Below are positions 15,727 through 22,287 of a stretch of DNA of 34,175 nucleotides, piece by piece. The stretch is taken from contig DCTS01000110.1 in assembly GCA_002329645.1 (NCBI GenBank), positions 21,144 through 55,318 of the forward strand, given 5' to 3'. The notes under the pieces are model-generated. The model ran no database searches. It saw nothing but the letters and a program-made list of their open reading frames with translations, and was not told the origin of the DNA. A program made the position numbers and the translations under genes. Origin of the DNA: Lachnoclostridium sp. UBA1434. GTDB taxonomy: Bacteria; Bacillota; Clostridia; Lachnospirales; Lachnospiraceae. Position 1 is the stretch's first letter, and each line of letters opens with the position of its first letter.

Positions 15727-16803
15727 TTATTCTTCAATAATCACAGCTTCTTCATCCTCTGATTCCGGCTTATTCATGATTTGAATATCGAAGGGGTCCA
15801 CCTTAATTCCGACTGCATTGCCGACAGGGACCAAATCTGTAGAGTGTACAAGCCATTCATAACCGTTGGCCATCACATCCATCTCATAATGGACACCCTT
15901 GAAAAGAAGAGAGGTGACCACACCCTGTATTGTTCCCTCTTCAGGCTTTACCAGATCAATATCCTCAGGCCTTATAACTACGTCAACAGGCTTGTTCCTT
16001 CCAAACCCGGTATCGACGCAGGGAAAGTTGGTTCCCAATATGTTGACAAGCCTGTCCTCCACCATTGTGGCAGGTATTATATTGCTGTCGCCAATAAAAT
16101 CTGCCACAAACGCATTCGTAGGCTCGTTGTATATATCCTCCGGAGTTCCTATCTGCTGAATATATCCCTGATTCATGACGACTATTGTGTCCGACATGGT
16201 CAGCGCTTCTTCCTGGTCATGGGTCACATATATAAAAGTAATACCCAATTCGTTTTTCAGACGGATAAGCTCGTACTGCATATCCTGCCTGAGCTTAAGA
16301 TCCAGCGCACCCAGAGGCTCATCCAGCAGCAGCACCTTGGGCTCATTAACTATAGCTCTTGCAATTGCTATCCTTTGCTGCTGTCCGCCGCTTAAGGAAT
16401 CCGGCATACGGTTTTCAAAGCCCTCAAGATTCACCAGCTTCAGGGCATATTTAATCTTATCATTAATATAAGCTTTGCTTTTCTTTTTTATCTTCAGGCC
16501 GAAAGCGATATTCTCCGCTATGGTCATATGGTTAAAAAGAGCATATTTCTGGAATACCGTATTAACCTGACGCTCGTTGGGGGGAAGCTTTGTGATATCC
16601 TTTCCTTCAAATATCACCTGTCCCTTGTCAGGGGTTTCAAATCCCCCGATAATCCTTAGGGTGGTAGTTTTACCGCATCCTGAGGGACCAAGTAATGTAA
16701 GGAATTCATTCTCCCGTATATACAGGTTCATCTCATCAAGAACGACAGTGTCGCCGTAGCTTTTCGAAATGTTCATTAGATTGATTAATTTGTTGTTGGT
16801 CAT
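15727..16803 (-). CDS. potA: Spermidine/putrescine ABC transporter ATP-binding protein
   Basis: Cytoplasmic ATPase that drives the importer (358 residues). Walker A is GPSGCGKTT, the Q-loop VFQKYALF, the ABC signature LSGGQQQRIAIARA, Walker B VLLLDEPLGALD and the H-loop VTHDQEEALTMSD. A C-terminal TOBE-type regulatory domain follows (about residues 270-345), ending in an acidic tail. The ATG at 16803 has AAAGGAG with 8 nt spacing; an ATG 6 nt upstream is too close to that SD. It begins 23 bp after the regulator gene. Confidence 0.94.
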   Translation of the reverse strand: MTNNKLINLMNISKSYGDTVVLDEMNLYIRENEFLTLLGPSGCGKTTTLRIIGGFETPDKGQVIFEGKDITKLPPNERQVNTVFQKYALFNHMTIAENIAFGLKIKKKSKAYINDKIKYALKLVNLEGFENRMPDSLSGGQQQRIAIARAIVNEPKVLLLDEPLGALDLKLRQDMQYELIRLKNELGITFIYVTHDQEEALTMSDTIVVMNQGYIQQIGTPEDIYNEPTNAFVADFIGDSNIIPATMVEDRLVNILGTNFPCVDTGFGRNKPVDVVIRPEDIDLVKPEEGTIQGVVTSLLFKGVHYEMDVMANGYEWLVHSTDLVPVGNAVGIKVDPFDIQIMNKPESEDEEAVIIEE

Positions 16804-16826
16804 GGACATTTCTCCTTTAACATATG

Positions 16827-17366
16827 TTAAAAGCTTGGTGGTGTGGATACCCAAAGCAGGGTTGCTCCCGTCCTTTCCGAAGCAGTGATGTAATGCTTCT
16901 TGTTAGCCGTAAAGTAGAAGGATTCGCCTTTTCGTACCTTATAGGAGCGGCTGCCTATAATAAGCTGTATACTGCCGCTGATTATATATCCGAATTCTTC
17001 ACCCTCATGAGGATTATCCGGATATGTCGAGCCACCCGGATCCAGAGTAAGCAGGATCGGTTCCATTATGTTCTTTTGCGCATTTGGAATAATCCACTTA
17101 ACGGTGTTTTTCAGCTCGGTATCATATTTTTCGAAATAATCCGCTTTCTTGAATACCACCTGTTCGGAGGATGTACCGCTGAAAAACTCCTCCAGATTGG
17201 TCCCCAGGCACTGCAGTATATCCATCAGGGTTGCTATCGAAGGAGAGGTCAGATTCCGCTCAAGCTGCGAGATAAATCCCTTGGATAGTTCGGCCCTGTC
17301 GGCCAGCTCTTCCTGGGTAAGGCTTTTTTGTATTCTCAGCTCCTTGATCTTTGATCCGATATCCAT
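16827..17366 (-). CDS. XRE-family regulator with C-terminal cupin (PuuR-like)
   Basis: A 179-residue DNA-binding regulator. Residues about 5-60 form a Cro/C1-type helix-turn-helix (KIKELRIQKSLTQEELADRA, then LSKGFISQLERN with the recognition helix). Residues about 105-175 are a cupin_2 barrel (GEEFGYIISGSIQLIIG), the usual ligand-sensing part of PuuR-type repressors. Being the first gene of the potABCD operon, it most likely controls polyamine uptake and its own expression. The promoter at 17458-17485 and overlapping inverted repeats at 17417-17443 fit repression just downstream of -10. SD GGGTGAT precedes the ATG. Confidence 0.9.
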   Translation of the reverse strand: MDIGSKIKELRIQKSLTQEELADRAELSKGFISQLERNLTSPSIATLMDILQCLGTNLEEFFSGTSSEQVVFKKADYFEKYDTELKNTVKWIIPNAQKNIMEPILLTLDPGGSTYPDNPHEGEEFGYIISGSIQLIIGSRSYKVRKGESFYFTANKKHYITASERTGATLLWVSTPPSF

Positions 17367-17416
17367 AAATCACCCGCGCAGCGTGCGAACACGCTTTCCG
17401 TAATTCTTAATCATAA

Positions 17417-17443
17417 TAAACTTTAAGTTTAGTGTTGCTAAAC
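17417..17443 (-). promoter_or_regulatory. Overlapping inverted repeats: candidate operator of the pot operon
   Basis: TAAACTTTAAGTTTA (17417-17431) is a 15-bp palindrome around a central T. GTTTAG-TGTTG-CTAAAC (17427-17443) is a second inverted repeat sharing the GTTTA arm. They lie about 10-40 bp downstream of the -10, where a repressor would block early transcription. Binding by the XRE-cupin protein is inference. Confidence 0.55.
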
Positions 17444-17457
17444 AAACGACAATATCC

Positions 17458-17485
17458 ATTATACATACTATTTCCGATTTGTCAA
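17458..17485 (-). promoter_or_regulatory. Strong sigma-A promoter of the regulator-potABCD operon
   Basis: On the minus strand TTGACA (17485-17480), 16-bp spacer, TATAAT (17463-17458). The start site would be near 17450, leaving a leader of about 85 nt. Confidence 0.75.
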
Positions 17486-17529
17486 TAAAAAAAATAAGCA
17501 ATACTGTAGCTTTTAATTACAGTATTGCT
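17486..17529 (-). terminator. Rho-independent terminator of aroC
   Basis: AGCAATACTGTA (17497-17508) and TACAGTATTGCT (17518-17529) form a 12-bp perfect stem with a 9-nt loop. On the minus strand it is followed by TATTTTTTTTA. The U-tract abuts the -35 of the pot promoter. Confidence 0.9.
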
Positions 17530-17602
17530 CTTATATATTAATCTTATCTATTAGGCCGATATATTGATATTTTACCTGTCCAAATGCGTATTCCGGCCTG
17601 TT

Positions 17603-18709
17603 TTATCTGCCTCTGTAAAAATCCTTTATATAATCAAGCCTGGAGCTCATTCCCATTATGAGATGATCCAGAAGGGTTACGGCAACCATGGATTCTACAA
17701 CCACCACTGCACGAGGGACTATAACAGGATCATGTCTTCCCTTAACGCTTATCTCAATATTCTCTTTATTCTTATTGATGGTGTGCTGCAGCCTGGCTAT
17801 GGATGGGGTAGGCTTTATGGCAGCACGCAGTACGATTTCAAAGCCATCACTGATACCGCCTGCAATTCCTCCTGCATGATTGCTTAATTTTGCCAGCTTT
17901 CCGGTTCCGTCATAATAAAAGGAATCATTGTTTTCGGAGCCTGTATGCTGTGCAGATGCAAAACCGTCGCCTATTTCCACTCCTTTAACCGCCCCTATTG
18001 ACATTACAGCCTTGGCAAGATCCGCATCCAGCTTATCGAATACAGGCTGTCCTATGCCTGCGGGCATTCCGGTTACTATGCATTCGATAATTCCGCCCAC
18101 CGAATCGTTTTCATTCAGCTTCTGCATAACATATTCCTCGGCCATTGCAGAAGCTTCCGGATCAGGCATGAAGAAGGGGCTGGTTATGGTAAAGTCCTTA
18201 CGGCATTTTTTATAATCTATGGTGACCGGTCCAATGGATTTGGTATATGCATAAACCGTAACCCCTAATTCCCTGAGTAGTGCAGATGCTATTGCACCTG
18301 CGGCAACCCGGCCGATTGTCTCTCTCCCGGAGGAGCGGCCGCCTCCCCTGTAGTCCCTGAAGCCGTACTTCTGATCATATGTATAATCAGCATGCCCGGG
18401 ACGATAGTAGGAAGCTATCTCCGAATAATCGGAGGAACGCTGGTTTTCATTATGGACAACAATTGAAATCGGAGTGCCTGTTGTTCTTCCTTCAAATACT
18501 CCTGAGAGTATGGAAACCTTGTCCTCTTCCTTTCTGGGAGTGGAGTATTTTGTCTGTCCGGGCTTTCTCCTGTTAAGAAAGGCCTGGATATCGCTTTCAT
18601 TAAGTGGAAGGCCTGCCGGACAGCCGTCTATGACAACCCCGATACCCTTACCGTGGGATTCACCCCAGGTAGTTATTATAAAGCTTTTGCCGTATGTGGA
18701 TCCTGACAT
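17603..18709 (-). CDS. aroC: Chorismate synthase
   Basis: Makes chorismate from 5-enolpyruvylshikimate 3-phosphate with reduced FMN, the last step of the shikimate pathway. The 368-residue length is typical. Signatures: GESHGKGIGVVIDGCPAG at the N-terminus, the second signature around DYRGGGRSSGRETIGRVAAG, and the C-terminal part with ALKPTPSI-like RAAIKPTPSIA and GRHDPVIVPRAV. The start at 18709 (MSGSTYGKSF) is preferred over the longer frame to 18859 because it has GGAGTGAT upstream and matches the family N-terminus. No other aro genes are adjacent. It ends in the strong terminator at 17486-17529. Confidence 0.96.
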   Translation of the reverse strand: MSGSTYGKSFIITTWGESHGKGIGVVIDGCPAGLPLNESDIQAFLNRRKPGQTKYSTPRKEEDKVSILSGVFEGRTTGTPISIVVHNENQRSSDYSEIASYYRPGHADYTYDQKYGFRDYRGGGRSSGRETIGRVAAGAIASALLRELGVTVYAYTKSIGPVTIDYKKCRKDFTITSPFFMPDPEASAMAEEYVMQKLNENDSVGGIIECIVTGMPAGIGQPVFDKLDADLAKAVMSIGAVKGVEIGDGFASAQHTGSENNDSFYYDGTGKLAKLSNHAGGIAGGISDGFEIVLRAAIKPTPSIARLQHTINKNKENIEISVKGRHDPVIVPRAVVVVESMVAVTLLDHLIMGMSSRLDYIKDFYRGR

Positions 18710-18832
18710 TTCTATCACTCCGTTCCATAATCTATACCGAACTGCTAGCGTAAGCTTATACATAGTATATAGGATAAGATGCAGGGATTCAACAAATTTA
18801 TTATAAGGCTTTAAGTTCAATTGCCTTGAATT

Positions 18833-18851
18833 GCCTTGCAGCCGGCAAGGC
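18833..18851. other. Hairpin GCCTTGC/GCAAGGC upstream of aroC
   Basis: A 7-bp perfect stem with a 5-nt loop in the region between aroC and the 66-residue ORF; a GCCTTGAATTG copy precedes it. No U-run on either strand, so the role is unknown. Confidence 0.35.
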
Positions 18852-18875
18852 TTAATCATTACATATGCCGGACAA

Positions 18876-18905
18876 TTGACATTTGGAGATTAATCATCAT
18901 ATATT
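18876..18905 (+). promoter_or_regulatory. Putative promoter of the 66-aa ORF
   Basis: TTGACA (18876-18881), 18-bp spacer, TATATT (18900-18905). A second TTGACA at 18909 lies too close to the start codon to be useful. Confidence 0.45.
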
Positions 18906-18933
18906 GGATTGACAATTATTTTTTGGGGCAATA

Positions 18934-19134
18934 ATGGATAGTCAATTCCTTAATCCGGATAATAAGGATTTTTTATATTCTAAAAGACGAGATAGAAGCA
19001 GCTTAACCGGAGCTGATCAGGAAGCTGATGCAAAAAGGGATGAGGACCTGATAATTGAGGACAATACTGTATATGAAATTGACAGGGAATGTTATGAAAG
19101 GCTGAAGGGCAGAAAAAGAAGGAAACAGAGTTGA
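18934..19134 (+). CDS. Small hypothetical protein (66 aa), highly charged
   Basis: Not recognised. The product is hydrophilic with an acidic middle (DEDLIIEDNTVYEIDREC) and a very basic end (RLKGRKRRKQS), without signal peptide or membrane segment. The IIEDNTVYEIDREC stretch is the most structured-looking part. SD is weak (GGGG, 6 nt upstream). Support for a real gene comes from the promoter-like sequence upstream and a strong terminator 11 bp after its stop. Confidence 0.6.
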   Translation: MDSQFLNPDNKDFLYSKRRDRSSLTGADQEADAKRDEDLIIEDNTVYEIDRECYERLKGRKRRKQS

Positions 19135-19145
19135 GATAATAAGAT

Positions 19146-19172
19146 AAAAAGCTGCGATATACGCAGCTTTTT
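19146..19172 (+). terminator. Rho-independent terminator after the 66-aa gene
   Basis: AAAAAGCTGCG (19146-19156), loop ATATA, CGCAGCTTTTT (19162-19172): an 11-bp stem ending in a T-run. Because the stem has A-run and T-run ends, it could work in both directions, also for the minus-strand microprotein gene nearby if transcription passes it. Confidence 0.85.
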
Positions 19173-19217
19173 GTTTATAGATTCTAATGGTTTCTGAACG
19201 TGGAGAGGAAGTTTATC

Positions 19218-19439
19218 TTAGAAGAAGCCCCCACCATTTCCACAGCAGCAGAGAAGGATGAGTATCAAGAAGATAATGCCGCAGCCATTATCGTCCCGAC
19301 CACAGTCTCTTCCTCCTAAGAAGCCGTTGTGATTGCCGTTACAACAGCATGCGAGTATGATGATAAATAGAATTAATGTACCGCAGTCATTGAAACCACC
19401 TACGCCGCTGTCGCAATGTGTTGCTGCTAAATCGCTCAT
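19218..19439 (-). CDS. Cys/Gly-rich hydrophobic microprotein ('chorion class high-cysteine' type)
   Basis: A 73-residue protein with an internal duplication: a Cys-Gly start, a run of Leu/Ile, then Cys-Cys-Cys and an Asn/Gly-rich tail. The copies are CGTLILFIIILACCCNGN and CGIIFLILILLCCCGNGG. It resembles small proteins of Clostridia annotated as chorion class high-cysteine proteins; their function is unknown and a spore-coat or envelope role is only a guess. The two hydrophobic stretches (11-13 residues) are short for transmembrane helices. The gene has a strong AGGAGGA SD 7 nt before the ATG, good evidence that it is translated. Confidence 0.8.
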   Translation of the reverse strand: MSDLAATHCDSGVGGFNDCGTLILFIIILACCCNGNHNGFLGGRDCGRDDNGCGIIFLILILLCCCGNGGGFF

Positions 19440-19654
19440 AGTGTTCCTCCTAATATTAATTACAATGTATCATATGAAGCAACGCTTGACTGATTTCCTG
19501 TTTTATATGAAAAATGTAATGAATATTGTAGCCGAGGAGACACTAAAGCCGGAAAATTGTGCTATAATATGATTAGAATAAAAGCTTATATTCAACGGCT
19601 TTAGTTCAACAAGCTGTGTATAAATTTATTGCGTGTACTGAAAGGAGATAAAAA

Positions 19655-19987
19655 ATGGTGCAAAAACTAAAAAATATTGAGTATGCCAAAATATTAAAGC
19701 TGGAGGAAGAGCTGACAAACCAGCCCGGGCAAATAATCAGCAAGACGCTGGTGCAGAATAAAAATGTCAGTCTCACATTATTTTCATTTGATAAGGGAGA
19801 GGAGATAAGCAGCCATACATCGGAAGGAGATGCAATGGTAACCGTACTGGATGGAACAGGCAGGTTTACCGTAGGAGAGGAAGTATTCATCTTAAACAAG
19901 GGAGAAACCCTGATAATGCCGGCCGGCATTCCCCATGCGGTATACGGGGAGGATAAGTTTAAAATGCTTCTGACTGTTATATTTTAA
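19655..19987 (+). CDS. Small single-domain cupin protein (110 aa)
   Basis: A cupin_2-type beta-barrel protein. Motif 1 is around SSHTSEGDAMVTVLDGTGRF (residues about 51-70) and motif 2 around GETLIMPAGIPHAVYG (about 87-102). His at about 53 and 97 and Glu at about 56 could bind a metal. Such stand-alone cupins are often stress-related or sugar/small-molecule binding; no specific role can be given. SD AAAGGAG precedes the ATG. A terminator-like stem follows at 20051-20095. Confidence 0.88.
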   Translation: MVQKLKNIEYAKILKLEEELTNQPGQIISKTLVQNKNVSLTLFSFDKGEEISSHTSEGDAMVTVLDGTGRFTVGEEVFILNKGETLIMPAGIPHAVYGEDKFKMLLTVIF

Positions 19988-20050
19988 ATAGTAATAATAT
20001 AATTTATAAATTCTTGCTTTAGATAATTGTATTTTCAGTATATCCAATGG

Positions 20051-20105
20051 CAATTAATGTTGTGGAAGAAATGAAGGATTCTACAATTTTAATTGTCATT
20101 TTTCC
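20051..20105 (+). terminator. Long-stem terminator after the cupin gene
   Basis: The arm at 20051-20067 (CAATTAATGTTGTGGAA) pairs with 20079-20095 (TTCTACAATTTTAATTG) over 17 bp with one mismatch and two G-U pairs. The T-rich TCATTTTTCC follows. Confidence 0.6.
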
Positions 20106-20177
20106 ATATTAAAGAAATTATTTTCATGATATTATTCACTCATGATAAGTTTTACATGTTTAGGGAGGAGAATAATT

Positions 20178-21113
20178 ATGATGAAATTTATCCTATGCAT
20201 ATTGGTAATGGCCCTTTTGCTTCAGGGTTGTGCGGGGGGAAGCAAAAGCGGCAATGAGGATACGGGCTCCGGAAGTGCTGATTCATCGCATGAGGATGAT
20301 AGTGCGGCAGATCCTACACCGACACCGGAGCCCGCACCCACACCCGAATCGACGCCTGAACCGGAGCCGACTCCGACACCTGAGCCTACACCCAAACCGA
20401 CACCCAAGCCAGAACTGGTAATTCCACTGACAACCAACGACAGCGGCAAGGTGCGAATTCAAACCGCATCGTACAGTAAGGATCAGCCGTATAACAGCTA
20501 TGTAATCAGTTCAATTAAGGGTGAAAATGTGGTGCTTGATCCCTATTCTATGCCGCCGAAAAAACTAGTGGATTTCAATCCTGTTGCAATTGTAAATACT
20601 CATGAGCATTACGACCATAATGATAAGATATTTACCGAATCATATGACTGTGAAATAATAAAATATGAAAAAGGCGAGATTAAAACGAATGATTTCAACA
20701 TTTATACCGTATATGGCCTGCATAAGGGCGATGATCCCGAGAAGACCATAGTAAACTACATTGCGGTGGTGGAGGTTGACGGATTAAGAATCGCCCATAT
20801 GGGGGATATTGGGCAGACATATCTTACTGAAGAACAGCTTGATGAAATAGGTGAAATTGATATAGCCTTTATGCAATTTGAAAACAGCTATTCTGCCATG
20901 AGCCTTGATAATGAGAAGGGCTTCAAGTTAATTGAACAGTTAAATCCTAAGATAATAATTCCGACTCACTATTCGAAGAAGGCACGGCTTGTTTTGGAGG
21001 AAAAATACGGGCCTATAACCGAAGTGGAGAATATCCTGGAGATAACTGCAGAAGATCTGCCTCAAGAGCATTTGAGCGTGTATATTATATTGAATAAGCA
21101 TAAATACGTTTAA
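20178..21113 (+). CDS. Surface lipoprotein with metallo-beta-lactamase (UlaG-like) domain
   Basis: A 311-residue secreted lipoprotein: the signal MMKFILCILVMALLLQG precedes lipobox Cys18, then a Ser/Asp-rich stretch and a Pro/Thr/Glu repeat linker (about residues 45-78, TPEP-like repeats) that should extend the enzyme from the membrane. The globular part is a metallo-beta-lactamase fold: the metal motif HEHYDH (about residue 148), HMGD in RIAHMGDIGQ, and the final PTHYS in KIIIPTHYSKKA, as in UlaG-like hydrolases. Most UlaG-like proteins are cytoplasmic, so surface display is unusual. The ATG at 20178 has GGGAGGAG upstream; a frame start at 20142 has no SD. Substrate unknown. Confidence 0.85.
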   Translation: MMKFILCILVMALLLQGCAGGSKSGNEDTGSGSADSSHEDDSAADPTPTPEPAPTPESTPEPEPTPTPEPTPKPTPKPELVIPLTTNDSGKVRIQTASYSKDQPYNSYVISSIKGENVVLDPYSMPPKKLVDFNPVAIVNTHEHYDHNDKIFTESYDCEIIKYEKGEIKTNDFNIYTVYGLHKGDDPEKTIVNYIAVVEVDGLRIAHMGDIGQTYLTEEQLDEIGEIDIAFMQFENSYSAMSLDNEKGFKLIEQLNPKIIIPTHYSKKARLVLEEKYGPITEVENILEITAEDLPQEHLSVYIILNKHKYV

Positions 21114-21167
21114 TATCGCCGGCCCCATGACTGCAGCATATGAATTTTATTATCTGCAAGCTAATAT

Positions 21168-21196
21168 TTTACAACAAGCCTGCCATTTAGTATAAT
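21168..21196 (+). promoter_or_regulatory. Putative promoter of the AraC-type gene
   Basis: TTTACA (21168-21173), 17-bp spacer, TATAAT (21191-21196), preceded by TAG. The start site would be near 21203, about 26 nt before the chosen ATG. The -10 lies inside the long palindrome at 21179-21221. Confidence 0.55.
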
Positions 21197-21228
21197 TATA
21201 TTAATTATAATGAATGGCAGGTGTTTTT
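21179..21228 (+). terminator. 43-bp near-perfect palindrome: terminator overlapping the araC-type promoter and SD
   Basis: CCTGCCATT (21179-21187) pairs with AATGGCAGG (21213-21221), and inside it TATAATTA (21191-21198) pairs with TAATTATA (21202-21209) across a TAT loop, separated by 3-nt mismatches. TGTTTTTATG follows, so it has the form of a terminator for the lipoprotein gene. The same DNA holds the -10 (TATAAT) and the SD (AGGTG) of the next gene. Confidence 0.7.
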
Positions 21229-22128
21229 ATGCTCTATACGATTGGCAGCACATACTATTCAGGGTATGTTTTTAAAGTTTTTGTGACTGAGGATAAGGAA
21301 CTTCTAAAGCTGGAGGAAGCCTCAGATTATTATAAGATTATACATATAAAAACAGGAGCATGTCATTTTATTTTAAACCAAAAGGATTATGTAGTTACAG
21401 GAAGCTATGCCCTGCGGCTGAATGATCTGGACAGAATCAGTTTTCTTGAATCATCGGGACTGAATGTCAGAATTGTTTTTTTTCAGCCGGAAATAGTTAA
21501 TTCAAAGCTGACTGTAGGCGTGATAAATGATCCGAATACCAGGCTTTCGCAGACAGATAACCAGGATATGTATTATCTGGAGCAATTTCAGCATCGTGTT
21601 CCCGATAGTGACAAGCTGATACAGCTTTCGGCTATGGATACGGCCATAATGGAAGAAAGAATGGAAAAGCTTAATGAGCTGCTGACCAGGCAGGATACGA
21701 GCTTTTGGCCCTGTCGAAGCCGTTCTTACTTATTTGAGATTCTGTTTGCACTGGTCAGGCAGGAGACACAGTCAGAGGGTGTTGCGGGGGGATATTCCAC
21801 CGGACAATCCGAGCTGGCCGTTTCCGTTATATATTATCTGCAAACCTGCTATAACAGGAAAATCACAATTGATAATCTGGTTGAGGAATTTCATACGAAT
21901 CGGACAACTCTGCAGACGGAATTTAAAAAGTATACGGGCCAGTCGATTAATCAGTTCCTGGTTCAGCTTCGCATAAACATGGCAGCTAAGCTGCTCAGGG
22001 ACACCGCTCTTTCACTAAAGGAAATATGCGACAGAACAGGCTTTAGCGATGTCAGCTATTTCAGCAAGGCATTCAGGGCTAAGTTGAATATTACACCTTC
22101 GGGATATAGAGAGGTCCATAAAGCTTAA
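21229..22128 (+). CDS. AraC-family transcriptional regulator
   Basis: A 299-residue regulator with an N-terminal ligand-sensing, cupin-like domain (about residues 1-130) and a C-terminal pair of helix-turn-helix motifs (about 200-297). The second HTH and the family signature are clear: LSLKEICDRTGFSDVSYFSK then AFRAKLNITPSGYRE. The target and ligand are unknown; the neighbours are the surface lipoprotein gene and the subtilase. The start at 21229 is preferred because CAGGTG lies 5 nt upstream; an ATG at 21214 lies within the palindrome stem and lacks an SD. Its stop codon is inside the palindrome at 22121-22157. Confidence 0.9.
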   Translation: MLYTIGSTYYSGYVFKVFVTEDKELLKLEEASDYYKIIHIKTGACHFILNQKDYVVTGSYALRLNDLDRISFLESSGLNVRIVFFQPEIVNSKLTVGVINDPNTRLSQTDNQDMYYLEQFQHRVPDSDKLIQLSAMDTAIMEERMEKLNELLTRQDTSFWPCRSRSYLFEILFALVRQETQSEGVAGGYSTGQSELAVSVIYYLQTCYNRKITIDNLVEEFHTNRTTLQTEFKKYTGQSINQFLVQLRINMAAKLLRDTALSLKEICDRTGFSDVSYFSKAFRAKLNITPSGYREVHKA

Positions 22129-22157
22129 TAATTTCGCCAGGCGAAATTATTAAGCTT
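22121..22157. terminator. 37-bp perfect palindrome at the end of the AraC-type gene
   Basis: AAGCTTAATAATTTCGCC (22121-22138) and its exact complement (22140-22157) flank one base. It includes the stop codon TAA at 22126-22128. As RNA it makes an exceptionally stable 17-18 bp stem, but no U-run follows directly. It may end transcription in either direction or protect the 3' end. Confidence 0.7.
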
Positions 22158-22242
22158 GGCATAATAATTAATTATTAATTAAGCTTGGCGTAATAATAAA
22201 TTGTTACGCTTTATTATACCATGGACATTTTTTCGCCGTGAG
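22151..22242. repeat. AAGCTTGGC direct repeats and secondary hairpin
   Basis: TTAAGCTTGGC followed by (A/G)TAATAAT appears twice, at about 22150 and 22189, continuing from the palindrome arm. After the second copy GCGTAA and TTACGC can pair, with an alternative pairing of ATAATAAA and TTTATTAT. The block looks like a serial duplication of palindrome pieces. Confidence 0.5.
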
Positions 22243-22287
22243 AACCAGTATATTTGAAAAGTTTATGGAATAGGATTATAAAAAAGC

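Noticed and set aside
20222..20449. Gly/Val/Ser-rich minus-strand ORF
   Set aside because: Antisense of the Pro/Thr/Glu linker of the lipoprotein; its repeats merely mirror that linker.
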